Assembly (NCBI GenBank): GCA_036250225.1
Contig: JAPZLL010000007.1
Coordinates: forward strand, 868,001-932,000
From: Cercophora sp. LCS_1
Lineage: Eukaryota; Ascomycota; Sordariomycetes; Sordariales; Lasiosphaeriaceae
Length of the DNA stretch: 64,000 nucleotides
Direction: 5' to 3'
Under the pieces are notes generated by a model. It saw only the letters and a list, made by a program, of their open reading frames with translations, searched no databases and had not been told where the DNA came from. Positions 42,895-55,818 of this stretch are shown piece after piece (position 1 is the first letter of the stretch; each line of letters opens with the position of its first letter). Both the position numbers and the translations under genes were made by a program.

Positions 42895-45191
42895 CGACAC
42901 CAAACAACCCGCATTCTCAATCGTTTCATTGTTATTCTACTCGGTTCTAGATGTACAAACGACACAACGGTCGTGTAGTTTGCTCGCGCATATGGATGAT
43001 GACCTTGAATGTTTCTATACTTTCCACTGCTTTTTGGCATGGCATAGCGCGCGTATCGAAACGAAACAGCAAGCAAGCCGGCGTTTTGTGTTTGGGGTGG
43101 CGCGTCAGAGAGACGGCGCCGATACAGAGGAGGGTTTTCTTTGCTTGTCAACAACACATGGCTTAGAGATGATACCGGATGGCGGCGGAGTTTATGGATT
43201 CTCTTCAACAGACGCCGGTCCACAGACCGCGTCTTTCGTTACAACACATTTTTCTGTCGTTTTCAAAACATGGCATGTACAGGAGTTGAGAGGGTGATCT
43301 TTTGTCAGTGGGGTCGGTTGGAAAGGCAGTGCACAAAAACACAAGGGGGGATGACGAACATGGAAAATACTCGATAGACAAAGGGGTGTGCAAAGGTCGG
43401 TTGGTCCTGGGAACGAAATATGATACCATTGCCTAGGTTAGGTACTTATTGTATGTAATGTCTATCTGTTCAACGAGCACCTATGACGATGTAGTGTGAT
43501 TGGCGCTTGGAGAATGAGGCTGGGCGGGATGCGTCCTCCCCGAAGTAAAGGCGTTTGTTCCGCAGTGCTATTACGTATTTGTCGCTCACCGGTGGTTCTG
43601 GATTGTACGCAGCGCAGTGTAGATTTTTGCATTTCCCCGGAGAATCCTCCCAGGCATGTTCCGGTGGCGTTGCAAAGGATCACCAGCGCCTCGTTCCACT
43701 TTTTACCCCTCTCGGATGCCCTCTCGGACGGCATAATCCGTTGGTAGGAGGAGCATCAGCCTGTGCCTCGTGAGAGCATTTATCTGTCAATTTTCACTTT
43801 TTGCGTGTCCGTCCGTCTGTCTGTCTGTTCGTCCGTGGTACGGACTCCGTGTACGGTAGCCTGTCTTTTGCTCTGAATGCCTTGCGGCGTTTTTGTTTTG
43901 CCGACATCAAAGGCAGACGGAAAAGGATTTATTCCCTTTGGATTTTCATCTTGGGGATGGATTTTTTATTTTTTTTTGGCGATCCGAGATCTCGTTCAAT
44001 TCCTGCGCTGTGGCGTTTTTTTTCTTTGCTTTTTTTAATTGTCCTAGACATCCTGGGGTATTACGGCAGGTACCAAGACACATGGCAACACGTTTTTTTT
44101 TTTTTTTTTTTTTTTTTTCCCTTTGGTTTGCGCTTGTAGTCTGTGGCTGCAGGCAGGCCGAGTTTGCGCGCAGACTGGGGTCGGGTTGCAGGAGCTGAGG
44201 CCATTGCGAAGCTGGGTTGCGGGCCCAGGTAGACTAGCTTGCGGGTGGTTGGCAGACTCGGTTGTGGATGGGTCGTGAGCGGGCGGGCATCGTTCACGGG
44301 CACTAGGTACGGGATGCTGGCGTGGTTTAACCAAGCACACGGCAGGGGATTCATGCTAGAGACTACGGGACAGAGCCGTTGACAAGCTCGTCGGTTGCTG
44401 GCGTTGCAGGCATTCTGGGCATCTCACAGCTTTGCGCTTCACCGTTTTGTGCCTTGGTGAACGCCGAAGACTGTCAAGACTGTCAGCCGATTGGAAACGG
44501 GAGAGTTTCGATGGCGAGGAGTTAGCCTCAAGTTGGTAAAGTGACTTTGTCTTCGGGGTTCGGAATGATCCTGCAACAACACATCAGGCTAGGCTTACGA
44601 GCGGAGTCAGGTTTTTGGCATGGAAGATCACGCCTTTTGGAGACGGCACGGGACATGGGATGGGACATGGGAACATGGGGAGATTTGACATGGAAGTTGA
44701 CATGGGAATGGGCAAGGGTTTGTTTTGGCGTTGCCGTGGGCGTTAGTGCTGGCCCTGGTGCGTGCTGGTGCCCGCTAGCGTTTGGTCTCGGGTCAGATAT
44801 CTGACCGAGGGGGTTTGGGATTGGTGCGCAGGCAGGGGTCTGGAAAAGGGTAAGGTGAGTTCTTATTCTGGTCGCGGTCGTGGTGTGGTTTTGATGGAAG
44901 GCTAGACTTGATGCGGATTGCGTCGGGGGAATATAAACGGGATGTGGGGGATGTTGGTGTCAACAGTTCGTGGATGGGACAATGAATTTATCAAGAATGT
45001 TTGTCTGTTGAATTGAGCAGAAATGATACAATACAAGCCAGTGCCAGCCAGTTTCCTATGGATGCATGCAATGCAAATAAACCCCTTCTCTAATGTGTTG
45101 TAACGCCCTTTCCTTTGATGTTCGTTGTAGTCGGCTGTTTGTTGACTTTGTCCTCTGACAAAGCACAAACTCACCAGACGGTCTCGCGCAA
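42895..45191. other. Convergent intergenic region with long T tracts
   Basis: These 2.3 kb lie between the RGS gene (+) and the glycerol-3-phosphate dehydrogenase gene (-). They contain T-rich stretches (43965-44038) and a nearly pure T run at about 44093-44118. No convincing gene or RNA feature is seen; the first kilobase is probably RGS 3' UTR. Confidence 0.45.
44093..44118. repeat. Homopolymer T tract, about 25 nt
   Basis: An uninterrupted T run is followed by CCC, in the 3' flank of the RGS gene. Its length is likely to vary or be miscalled. Confidence 0.7.
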
Positions 45192-47279
45192 CTAGCGCTC
45201 GTCTTCGACTGGCTTGTCGTGTCGCGAGTACATTCTGTATTCTAGCGAGCTCTTAAAGTCAATCTTGCCCTGCTCGACCTGTTTTCGTGTTGCTGATAGC
45301 ATTGGCTGTGGGAGGCCCATGCTTTCTAGGAATTGGACAGCTGAGGTGCGTTAGCATGCTTTCAGGAACAGACTCAAGGGCAACTCACTCTCTCGCCACT
45401 CGACATCTTGCCTCTTCTTGTCCCACTTCAGTTCCTCCACCATAATGTCAATCACCTTGGGAAGCGCCTCCAGCGCAGCCTGTGCGTTTAGGAATGCCAG
45501 CCTTGTTCGTCTTGCGAGGACATCGACTGCTGTTTGGGCATACTCGTGACGAACGGCATACCTCACCTCTCCATCGACAAAAGGATACAAAAGAGAAATT
45601 CGCTCGCCTCTTGCGGGGAAACGCTTCTCGGTCGGACGACAAAGCGCGGCAACAGTCCACGCCCGGTCGCCATAGCTTTCCGTCAGATGTTTGGCTACTT
45701 CAGTCTCGACGCCAAAGTGTTGGATGAGATGGATAAACAGGGTCCGACTGAAGCCATGAGCGCCAACCAGCCGAACGCGATGCGTCTGGCACGAGCCGTC
45801 GAGATCAGCGCCGTCGTCAATAGCTTCGGTACCGCTCACGCGGGGGGCGTTGATGACGCGACGGGTCTCGAGGCCAAACTCCTTGACCGCCGCATCTACA
45901 CATTCCTCGGCCATTTGACGATATGTGGTCCACTTGCCGCCAGCGCATGTGACAAGGCCGGACTCGGAGATGTCGATCAGGTGGTTACGGACGAGAGACT
46001 CTGTGTTTTTAGCCTTTGGGTCCGAAACCAGAGGGCGGAGACCGGACCAGGCGGCTAGGACGTCACCCCGGCGGACATTGATGTCTGGCGAGAGGTAGTG
46101 GCTCACTTCGTTTAGAATCCATTGAATCGACTTCTCGTCGGGCAAAGGGTTCTTGGAGATCTGGGCGGGCTCATCCGTCGTGCCGGCGATGGTGTTCCCC
46201 TGCCAGGGGAGGAAAAAGATGACACGGCCGTCCGAGGTGGAGGGGTCGATGAGGCCCATCTTTCCGGGGGAGTAATAACCTGGTAGAATGATGTGAACAC
46301 CGGAGGCAGGGGCAACGATCTCCTTGCAGTTGGGGTCATCGAGTTTCCGGATGCCGTCTGTAAAGGGGCCGGTGCAGTTGATGATGCACTTGGCTTTGAT
46401 GTTGAAAGCTTCCGTCTTCTTTCCGTCACGCTCAGGAATACGGTCTATGACAGTGGCACCGCAGAGTTTCCCTTCTTGAGTCTTTAGGAGCCCCGTCACC
46501 TCCATGTGGTTTACCACGGTGGCCCCGTAGAGGGCAGCCGTCATGCCGATGGAGACGTTCATGCGGGAGTCGTTGTGGGCGCCGTCATAGTAGACCAGGG
46601 CGCCGACAAGATCGGTTTGCTTCAGCATGGGAAAGGCATCGATAGCTTTGCTCTTGGTCAAGAAGTAGGAGCTCTCGATGCCCTCGCTGCCGGCCAGGAA
46701 GTCGTAGAACTTGGTGCCCGCCCAGTAGTACGGCGCCTTCCACCAGCTGTCGAGCGGCAGCATGATGGGTAGCCACATACTCAGATGGGGTGCCGTCGCC
46801 AAAAAGTACTTTCGCTCCTTCAGTGCCTCCTTGACCAGCTCATACTGCGAGTAGTCCAGGTTCCAGACCGCCTTCTCGAGGTAGCGCACACCGCCATGGA
46901 CCAGTTTGGTGCTCTTGCTGCTTGTGCCACAGCTGAAGTCGTCCCGCTCGACCACGGCGACCTTGAGCCCGCGGGTTGCGGCATCGAGAGCAACACCGGC
47001 ACCTGTTGCGCCAGCGCCGATGACCAGGACGTCGTACTCGTCCTCCCGGGCGCCCGAGTTGCTCTTCTTGAGGTCGAAAATCTGCTCGGTGCGCGGCTTG
47101 ATGCGCGGGAAGCGGGGCAGCTTGAAGGTGCCGTCGGCGCCGAAGATGGGGGGCGGCACGACGGGACCCTCGTAGCCGGGGATGTTTCGGGGTCGGTAGC
47201 TCCAGTACAGCGCTCCGCCGGCCGCACCAGCAACGGCCGCCGGCATAAGGAGCCGCCGTGCTCTGAAGAACCTCGACAT
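45192..47279 (-). CDS. GUT2: Glycerol-3-phosphate dehydrogenase, FAD-dependent, mitochondrial
   Basis: Exon 1 is 47279-45389 and exon 2 is 45340-45192. The 48-nt intron has a GTGAGT donor, a GCTAAC branch site and a CTCAG acceptor. The product is 679 aa. It oxidises glycerol 3-phosphate to dihydroxyacetone phosphate on the outer face of the inner mitochondrial membrane, passing electrons to ubiquinone; it serves glycerol use and the glycerol phosphate shuttle. Residues 1-30 form a basic presequence followed by a hydrophobic segment (PAAVAGAAGGALYW). The FAD-binding dinucleotide fold starts at ~84 (VLVIGAGATGAGVALDAATR, then VVERDDFSCGTSSKSTKLVH). Family blocks GGVRYLE, PASGVHIILP, FFLPWQG and AGGKWTTYRQMAEE are present. 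Exon 2 restores the family-like C-terminus ending KPVEDER. No EF-hand is visible. Confidence 0.95.
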
Positions 47280-48408
47280 TGCTGCTCCGGGGGGTCAGTG
47301 CAGCCTGCAGAGGTTTCCGTCTTTGTTGCAGCGGCGAGGCGAGGGCGCAAAAGTTGCGGCGACGGGAGGCCAGGGGGTGAATGCGACGGCGGGCTTTCAG
47401 GGCCGATCCACCCAATGACGCAACCAGCGACCAGGCAAGTTTCTCGTGCGTGTAGCAAAGACTTGGTGCCAAAACTCAACCGCGGCCGACGCGGATCTAG
47501 CTCCCTTATCACGAGCGCTGGCTTCTTCCCTCTCGACGCCCCGGACGAGCAATTGGTCGAGCGCGGCGAGTCGCGTTCGCGCGGGGGTGATTAGTTCTGA
47601 GCTGCTGGGCGTCCGATGGGGCCGTCGCGCCCTGCGCCCGGATCAGATGTGAGGAGGGTGCGGGCGCAAATTTCTGGTCTTTCTTTCCTTGTTGCCCAGC
47701 CGTGGACCGTCATCCCTTTGCGAAGACCAAAGAGAGTGAAGAGGCAGAACCGGGCGTAAGACAGGTGAGAAAAGACATGATAGCTCAAGCTTTCCTGCCC
47801 TGAAGCTTCGTTCAATTAACCTTGAAGCGGAATTGGCAAGAGGGAAAACGGGAAAGTGATCTCCCCCTCCCCCCCACGTTCCCAGATGCAGCTGAAAGAC
47901 TGGACCCTGAGCAGCCGGCAAAATCTGGCATGCTTGGCTGGTGCGGGCGCTGCAAGAAAGCCATGTGCCGCTAATTTTCCGCCAATGGGGGACTTATTAC
48001 AGTGGTCTTCAACTGCAACTGACGACGACGCAGACAGCAGAGGGTTTTTTTCCCTACTCGAAAGAAGCTTCGGGACGTTGAATCTAACTTGAGGCATGGG
48101 TTTCATAGGTTACCACATGTTGTCTTGTCCAAACTCAAGTGCAGGATGGAAGTACAAGTTTTCATCCGGCCAGTCAAACAACATCTGGACGGATCTTGGT
48201 TTCTGGCGGCTGGTGCCACATGGCGTGCGTCCGGCAATGCAACCAATCCATCGGGTATTGACGATGACATGAGATAATTTTCTTCTCGAATGCGGGGAGG
48301 TGCAGGTGAGATGTTTTGAGCCGAGACCCGGAACTCACGGCCCAGTTTTCCATACATGAACTCCTGTTTCGGAGCATCTCCCATCAAATCGGGATCATAC
48401 ACGATTAA
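47280..48408. promoter_or_regulatory. Upstream region of the glycerol-3-phosphate dehydrogenase gene
   Basis: These 1.1 kb lie between the divergent GUT2-type start codon and a tRNA gene. The part next to the start is GC-rich leader. No other gene is recognised. Confidence 0.45.
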
Positions 48409-48488
48409 TCGGGTATGGTGTAGCGGTAACATCGCTGACTCTCAACCATGAGTGCTCAGCAGCCCGGGGTTCGACTCCCCGTATCCGA
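48409..48488 (+). tRNA. tRNA-Glu (anticodon CTC) with a 10-nt intron
   Basis: The cloverleaf can be drawn by eye. The acceptor stem is TCGGGTA with TATCCGA (one G-T pair). The D arm is GTGT/ACAT with loop AGCGGTA. The anticodon stem is GCTGA (48434-48438) with TCAGC (48456-48460), and the T arm is CGGGG/CCCCG with loop TTCGACT. The anticodon loop contains CTC at 48441-48443. The ten bases 48445-48454, one base 3' of the anticodon, must be removed to give a seven-base loop, which is the canonical position of nuclear tRNA introns. A TTTTT terminator follows at about 48494-48498. The 3' CCA is not encoded, as expected. Confidence 0.93.
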
Positions 48489-49175
48489 GATTCTTTTTGC
48501 ATCTTTTGCACCCCATTTCGCCAGCCCAGCAACAACAAGCAATGACGCAAGGTTGTCCTGGTATCAACCAGCTGTCGGCTTCGTTTCCCTAGAACACCGT
48601 TTTGGATCGCATCGTTGACCCCTGAAATAGGCCGGCAGATCTGGGAAACAACAAGGTTGATGCCTGGCAACTGCAGCCCCTGAGCGACTCAGACAACACC
48701 ACTCACGCAATTCACAGGCCAGGATCGTTTCAACCGATCAGAAACGCGTTCGAGACCTCCAAAGTTCGTTCTATCTCTCGTCAACGACCGACCTCGACCA
48801 CCAAAATGTGCCACCCAACATGCCCTGTTTCCAATAGACGGAGTCCCCACCAAGCACCACCATAAAACCCCCAAGCACCATGGACTCGACAACCGCCAAG
48901 AATCTTCCCCGTGCCATTCTCCTTCACCCAACTCACGGCCGGACCGCTATTCCAATCTACACCAGTATCACCATATCAACGGCCGGTCCGTTTTTTTGAT
49001 CTTCTCACCAACACCCCAACACCCCAACACCCTTTTCCCCTTTTAACAAGATCCCCTCCTGAAGGAATTCTCGAGAATCCCCTGGGCTCTCATATCATCC
49101 GACCCTCAAGCCGCCCTCAAGCCACCCTCAAGTACCTACCAGAATCACCATCGGTCACCAAAAAAAGAAACAAAA
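48489..49175. promoter_or_regulatory. Intergenic region upstream of the GPI-anchored protein gene
   Basis: These 0.69 kb hold the tRNA terminator and then the promoter and 5' leader of the next plus-strand gene. The last ~100 bases are C- and A-rich. No further gene is seen. Confidence 0.45.
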
Positions 49176-50101
49176 ATGAAGTTCACCCTCATCCTCCCCC
49201 TCCTCCCCCTAGCCCTCGTAACGGCAACATCCCATTCCGGTGCCTCTTTCCAAAACACCACTTCTTCATCTCTATCTCAATCATGCCGCCAACTCGCCCT
49301 CCTAACATCCCTCACAAACCTCGTCAACAACGCCACCCTCCTCGCCGAAAAGACAAACAACAACGCGACCAAAGCCGCGCTTTTACAGGCCAAAGCAGCC
49401 GAGACAGCCACGCAGCTTGCTACGTTGCAGGCTAATGCCACGTTGGTGGCTGAGTGTGCTGCCAAGAAGGAAGCTGGTAGCGGTCAAGGCGGTGGTGGCG
49501 CTGGCGATGGGACTATGTCGTGTGAGAAGATGGCCAAGATTGCGGCGTGGGACGAGGAAATGATCAAGGAGAAAGCGGGCGGTGATGCTGCAAAGGAGCA
49601 GGGGTTGAGAGGGATGGTGGAAAAGGCTAAAGAGATGCTGGCTTCGGGGGTGTGCAGTGGGTGTGAGGAGGTGGAGGGGTTGAAGGGGGTTGTGAATGGG
49701 AATGGGACCGCTAGTGTGGGGGATTTGAAGAAGGCGAAGGAGAGGCTGGCTGAGTTGGAGGCTGCTTGTGGTGGGAAGGTCGAGGGAGGGAAAAACAAGG
49801 AGGAGGGTAGTGTTGATGGGAGTGGTGGAAAGGTCGTTGATGGTGGGAAGACGGAAGAGAGTGGGAGTGTTGGTGGTGGAACGACGGCGGATCCTGGAAG
49901 CGCAGCCGACTCGGGGGCTACCACTGGGGGTGTATCGTCCAATGGTGGGTTGTTTCGAATATTTGGTGACCTGTTTGCTAACATGATGCAGTTACGGGCG
50001 GAAACTCAACGACGAGGCCTATTACTGTCAGCGGTGCTGGAAATGTCAAGGCTATTGCCTCGCTCGTTGTGGCATTGGCCATGGGAATTGCTCTCCTCTG
50101 A
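49176..50101 (+). CDS. Secreted GPI-anchored cell-surface protein
   Basis: Exons 49176-49944 and 49992-50101 give 292 aa. The 47-nt intron has a GTGGGT donor, a GCTAACA branch site and a TGCAG acceptor. Residues 1-18 are a signal peptide (MKFTLILPLLPLALVTATS). A mature region of Ala/Asn/Thr/Leu-rich helices with several N-glycosylation motifs follows, together with Cys residues (including CSGCEE and AACGG). A Gly/Ser/Thr-rich stalk comes next. Exon 2 encodes TGGNSTTRPITVSGAGN and then the hydrophobic C-terminus (IASLVVALAMGIALL), a typical GPI-attachment signal. Reading through the intron instead gives an Arg/Trp-rich tail without that signal, which supports the splice. The N-terminal domain is not one I can name; hydrophobic-surface-binding (HsbA-like) proteins are a possible but unproven relation. 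Confidence 0.8.
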
Positions 50102-53100
50102 GACTACGGCGCATAGAGTCAGGGGATCGAGACTAGTCCCCTGACTGGGCTTCTCTAGATGGGCCAGTTGGATATCGTGTATATCGGTAGACCATACAAG
50201 ACCGGAAACCCCACTACCAAAACGATTGGCGCGAACGTCCCAATGCTTCTTTCGGTGTCTTTCAGATGGATGTCGTCTTACAATCCCAAGATCCATCATC
50301 TCGGAATATAGTACTGTCTCCGTTCCACGGTCTTTGTTAGAACGTCCAAATCGTAAGGACCCTACAGAACGGAACACCCGAGGTGTTTGAACAAAGGTTC
50401 GTCGGATTCGCTACCTGCCGTGAATTCCGGCTTTGTTTCCAATCCGACAGTTTGGTCTTCCCTGGTCGAGGACATGGCCCGCGAGGTCCTTGGTGGTTCT
50501 TGACATGATGACAACAAAGAGACACCGAATCTCGGCATGATCCCAGGGTTTGGTCGTGGCTTGGATGGTAAGGTAAGTCTGAGATTAAGCGGAAAACTCT
50601 TTGCAAATGTTGCGAGCAAAGCGTGAGAATGGCCTTCTGCTTCGGGGGTGTCTCTGAGACTTGGAGCGTGGCGACGGGCTATCGCTCAAGCGACAGGTAC
50701 TTCGGTAGACAAGAGTGAAGCGCCAGAACCGTGACACGAAGGCAGACATCCCACGGCAGAAGACAAAAGGACCAGCAGTGACACACCTTGTCGTCTCTCC
50801 TAACCGCGCTAAGCGCCCCGATGGCTGACTGTGATCATCTGCGAGTGAGGGGCGTCAAACTGCCACGTCATTGCCGACAACCACCACACAGGATGCGCGA
50901 TTTTATGCGCGATAAGCGCGGTACACCACAAAGGTCGGGTCGCGCACCAATACCGTTCGTTGCTGTTTGTGTCTGCCTTGTTTGATTCTGTCGAGCTTGC
51001 GCCTCCGATGTGTGTAGTGTTTGGCAGTTGCGGTGACGATGCTTCCGAAATGAAAACAACCGGCAGTTTGTGCCGGGCTTCATGTTCATCCGAGAAGATG
51101 GACCGCAGCCCGAGGTAAACAGGCGGAAGCTCTTCGGCATGCGCCGGGCTTGGATAGCTGCCTTCATGTATAGGATAACGGGAACGATGATGCGGCTTGT
51201 TGTGCCAACACCCCTTGGAGGGAATAGTCTCGGTAGGCCCCTCGCTCCGTGACCGAGCTCGTTGATGAAAACACCCATGACCAAGCTTCAGATGGTGTGC
51301 ATATGTAAAGGATGCCTCATTCCAGGAGCCGGTAGGTGTGGGTTGCACACGCAACGCCTTGAGGCTCTGCTGGGGAGCGCATTATAAAATATCTTCAAAA
51401 GTCCATGATGAGCCGTCGCCGGTAACAATCCGAGAAGCCACTCGACCGGTCTGAGCTCTTACTACCCAACACCATGTCAAAAAGCCAAGAGTCAGTGTGG
51501 TGGTGCCCCGGTCACCGCTTGTTGCTGGGACTTTCCCGTCCCAGGTGCTGACGAGAGAACAGACGACCCGTTCGCCCTTCACGCCTCGAGAAGCAAAAAA
51601 CAAGAGAAACCCGACTTAGAAGATACGAGATGGAGCCAACCCACGAAGGAAACACCTTGGTCCGCCTTGTTGATCCAACACCAACTCCCAACAACAGGCA
51701 GAAAGTTGTCGGCGAAAAACTAGACCGTATCATGGGCATCCTCAACCGGACCAACTGAACGGCCACTGGTTGGGCCGTGATGACAACATTGTCGGCCAAT
51801 CGGGGCTTTGTTCCGAGCGCCATAACTGGCATGACCCGGGTCGGCCAAAGAGGATGGAATCTGGGACAGGAAGGAAGAGGGACGGAAAGTGTGTAACACA
51901 CCAAACGTCAGCCGAGGGAGGCAGGAGAGTGCGTGTTGGGAGGACCGAGGCTTGTATATAAGTGCTCAGACAGTCAAGCGAGCGTGCAATCCCGGATGCA
52001 ATACCGGTCCGCCCCATATACGTGGTTGCATTGGGCATGCTGGTCGGATCCTGTATGCATCACCCTCCGTCATTGGTTCCAACACGGAAGGCCAGAGGGC
52101 TTGTCTGATGTGCCGGCGCCCGACGGTGGGGAGATATTGAGCCGCACCGCCGGAACCAGGGGAAAAATTACCGGGCCATGGGTGTATATGAGCGACGAGT
52201 AAGGAAGAGAGGTCCGGGGGTAAATAAGGAAACAGTTGGCCGTTTGCCTTGTGTCGCTCCAGATGAAAACACCATCAAGCGACAAGAAACGGAGGCTCGG
52301 GGCCGCCGGGCGCGAGCAAAGACATGTTATTCCAGGTTGCCTCTCGCCGTTTGCCGACAGTCATAACGGTCCCCTGGTCCGGGTGACGGCGACGACGTGC
52401 GACCGCCGGTTGTGAATTGTTGCGTTGAGCTTGCGATCCAGAGGGCGTTGCCGTTCCCAAGGCTATCCTGGGACTGCAGGCGGAGATGCTGGATCGGGAA
52501 TGGCCGTCGACGCGGTCAAGCAATGACAACTGACCTTACGCAGCCGTCTGTTGTTCTCTGGCCATTCCACCCGGGCCTGGTGCACAGAGCCGGGATCTTG
52601 CCATTGGCGATGAACCATGAAAGGTCGAGACCGTGGCATGGCTGACCCCTCCCCGCAACCCAATCCCAAGCTCAACCACACGCCACCGCTTAAACCTCGG
52701 CAAATGACACATGCGCACCTTCCCCCTTGGTGAGCGTTTGTCATCCACCCTCCGACATCTCGGTGACCCATCTGCGACCCCACGGCAACAGCGGCGGCGT
52801 CTCGAATGCATCACCTGGCCCCGTGCTTGCATCCTTTGCTGGTGGATTACGCACAACAAGAGCGGCAGCCCCGGGCCGAGGCGGCTAATCCTCGGAAGCA
52901 AGCCCACGCCTTCTCCTCACAACGACCTGCTCGGCTCCTTGGCAGTCGGCCAACGGGCGCTGGCTTGATCGGACTCGTTTCTCGCAGGATCTGCTGCTAC
53001 CCGCCACCGATAGTCGGCCTGCGCTAGGCTTTCGTAAAGCACCTGCTGCCCGGCCTCGAAGCTAACCGGCGGGGGGCTTCCATGGGGTTTCTTGCTTCCG

Positions 53101-53526
53101 CAGCGGGCGGGGCGCGGACGAATGATGGGGCTGAATTGACGTTTGCCGTCCCGTTACGGGAGGTCCGACCTCGATTGCCTCCCTCCGCCTCCCCCCGTCT
53201 ACGCTTATTCTTCGGGTGATTCTGCAATAGTGTGTCCTCGTTCTCGCGATTCTTGTCACTTTTGAGACGAACGGGTAAGCAGGCAGAGCAATATGCATCG
53301 GGTGCTGGCGTCCTTGATGCGGTGTGTCGAAATAGAGCAGACGCTACTTCCATCCGTACATGTGACTAGCAGAATCTGTCCTTCCGTCCATCACGACATC
53401 GGATGCGAATCCGGGGTGGTTCGGTTCGATATATAAAACAGCGATCCCCGTGTTGGTTGGATTGCAGGACTGAAGACAGATTCAACATCCCATCCGGTGA
53501 ACTCAGTCTCCAATCCAACAAACACA
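50102..53526. other. 3.4-kb intergenic region
   Basis: No convincing coding frame is present on either strand. Many open frames overlap, start without ATG or are short. The last few hundred bases are the promoter and leader of the MFS gene at 53527. No tRNA or mobile element is recognised. Confidence 0.45.
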
Positions 53527-55065
53527 ATGTCAGCAATACAGACGCCCCTAGCCGAGGCCAGGGTCTCAACGACCTCCCTCCAGAACCGCAACCATCACGA
53601 CCCAGAGAAACTGGAGCCGTCAACAGGCACCACGACCGACGAAGAAGCAGCCAACATCCCTCCCGCCGAGCGCAAGCAAAAATGGAACGAGAGTCCGACC
53701 AATATCTACCGCTACCTCAGTACAGTTTACAGCTTTATCCTCCTCGGCATGACCGATGCCGTGATAGGAGCCCTTCTCCCCTATGTAGGCCCAGCATCCC
53801 ACCCCTGACAAAAAAAAAAAACCCCAACTAAATAAAAAAACCCAGATCGAAACCTACTACTCCATCTCCTACACCATCCTCTCCCTCCTCTTCCTCTCCC
53901 CCTTTGTCGGCTACCTCCTCGCCGCCCTCCTCAACAACCACATCCGTCCGTCCCCCTTTTCTCGTCTCCCAAACAACCCAACTAACCTGTCCCAGACCAC
54001 CACCTCGGCCAACGCGGCGTCGCAATCCTCGGCCCCCTCTGCCGCCTGTGCGGCTTCACCCCCCTAGCCTTCCACCCCCCCTACCCGGCCCTCCCCGTCG
54101 TCATGCTCCTCACCGGCTTCGGCAACGGCATCCAGGACTCAGCCTGGAACGCCTGGATCGGCAACATGCACCAAGCCAACGAGCTCCTCGGCCTGCTCCA
54201 CGGCGCCTACGGTCTCGGCGCCACCATCGGCCCTCTGATCGGCACAGCCATGGTGACCAAGGGAAATCTGCAATGGTACACCTTCTTCTACATCATGATT
54301 GGCCTCGACGGCCTCGCTCTCATCTTGACCACGTCCGCGTTCTGGAAAGCCACAGGCAAGGTCCACCGCGCGATGCACGCCACGTTGTCGGAGAACGGAC
54401 AGCGGACGACCACCCGCCGGGTGATGCGCGAGCCGATCACTTGGCTTCTTGCCTTGTTTTTGCTAGGGTATGTTGGCGCCGAAGTCTCACTGGGCGGGTG
54501 GATCGTTACGTTCATGTTGCGCGTGAGACACGCAGAGCCGTTCATCGCCGGGTTGACGGTTACCTTCTTTTGGTTGGGGCTCACGGTGGGACGGGTCTTG
54601 CTTGGCTTCATCACCGGGCGGATTGGGGAGAAGTTGGCCATCACTGGATACCTGCTTTTGTCGGTGGCGCTGCAGCTGTTGTATTGGCTCGTCCCCAATT
54701 TCGTCGCATCAGCTGTTTTTGTGGCGTTTTTGGGTTTCTTTCTTGGGCCGCTGTTCCCGGCCGCCATCGTGGCGGCCACGAAGCTGTTGCCGGCGGATTA
54801 TCATGTCTCTGCGATTGGGTTTGCTGCTGCATTTGGGGGTGGAGGAGCGGCGATTTTCCCGTTTGCGGTGGGTGCGATTGCGCAGAGTAAAGGCGTGCAG
54901 GTTTTGCAGCCGATTGTGTTGGCGATTTTGGCGTTTATCCTGCTCACGTGGTGGTTGCTCCCGGGCGGGCTGAGGCAGGGGGGGCTGGAGAGGGCGAGGG
55001 AGAATGGGGAGAGGCCGGGGCATGAGGTTAGGGTTTTGGTGGGACGGTTGAGGGGGAGGAAGTAG
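53527..55065 (+). CDS. Major facilitator superfamily transporter
   Basis: Three exons (53527-53784, 53846-53945, 53996-55065) give 475 aa. Introns are 61 nt (GTAGGC...CCCAG, with an A-rich stretch) and 50 nt (GTCCGT, ACTAAC, CCCAG). A ~65-residue hydrophilic N-terminus precedes about 12 hydrophobic segments: YSFILLGMTDAVIGALLPY in exon 1, TILSLLFLSPFVGYLLAALL in exon 2 and the remainder in exon 3. A short loop 2-3 signature LGQRGVAILG and the central segments HGAYGLGATIGPLIGT and LTVGRVLLGFITGRIGEKLA fit the fucose permease/BSC6-like branch of fungal MFS proteins. The substrate is unknown. The small 100-nt second exon is required to restore helix 2, which supports the model. The C-terminus is basic. 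Confidence 0.85.
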
Positions 55066-55818
55066 GTGGTGATGATAAGGGAATGAGTATATAGGGTATA
55101 GAAGGGGGAAGGGATAGGGGGGAAGGGATAGGGGGAAGGGGATAGATGGTGATGTGATTCGTTTGTTTAATACCCGAATACGATTTTGTTGTTTTGTCTG
55201 CTCTTGTCGGTAAGGGGGTTTGGCAGACTGATACCAGTTGGTTTTACTTACCAAATAACCATGCTGCCAGATTTTGAGACGGGGATCCACTTCGTTGATG
55301 AAGGATAGGCGAGCCATCCTAAGGTAGCCTTGGCCTCTTGAGAGAGATTCCGATAGGAGTGTTGAGCGTATGCCACCCTCAAGAAAGGGTGAGGAGAATT
55401 TATGAGCACTAAATATTTTTCCAAGGCCTTGAATTAGGAAGTCTAGGCGTTCCGACTACAAGTCCGGTAGGAAAACCAGTCCAAACACCAATCCCCGAAT
55501 TGCTTGGGTTGATCTCTGTGTGCCATCCACTCAGTAGGATTGAGACAGGCGGGCTGTAATGAGAACGTCGGGGTGAACTCACAACCAATTTTGTCCAGGA
55601 CTTGCATGGATAAGACATCCAAAGTGTAACGGAATGAGCTATTTTGTGAGTCTGTACTTTCGACAGGTTATGCCCTGAGAGCACTGCCAAGGGTTATATT
55701 TAAATTACAAAATGGCAAAACAAAAAACATTTACCGGGGAAAAGCAAACATCCCAAATCTAAAGTTACTAGGAAGCGGGCGGAAAAATGAAACCAAAGGG
55801 GGAAAAAAAATTAAAAAT
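55066..55818. other. Intergenic region, 3' flank of the MFS gene
   Basis: These 0.75 kb include a GGGGGAAGGGATA-type purine-rich repeat at about 55101-55145 in the presumed 3' UTR. The A-rich end (55803-55816) provides the terminator of the minus-strand tRNA. No gene is seen. Confidence 0.45.

Noticed and set aside
53620..54380. Long minus-strand frames opposite the MFS gene
   Set aside because: They are GC-rich shadows of the plus-strand gene, with Arg/Gly/Pro-biased composition and no start context.
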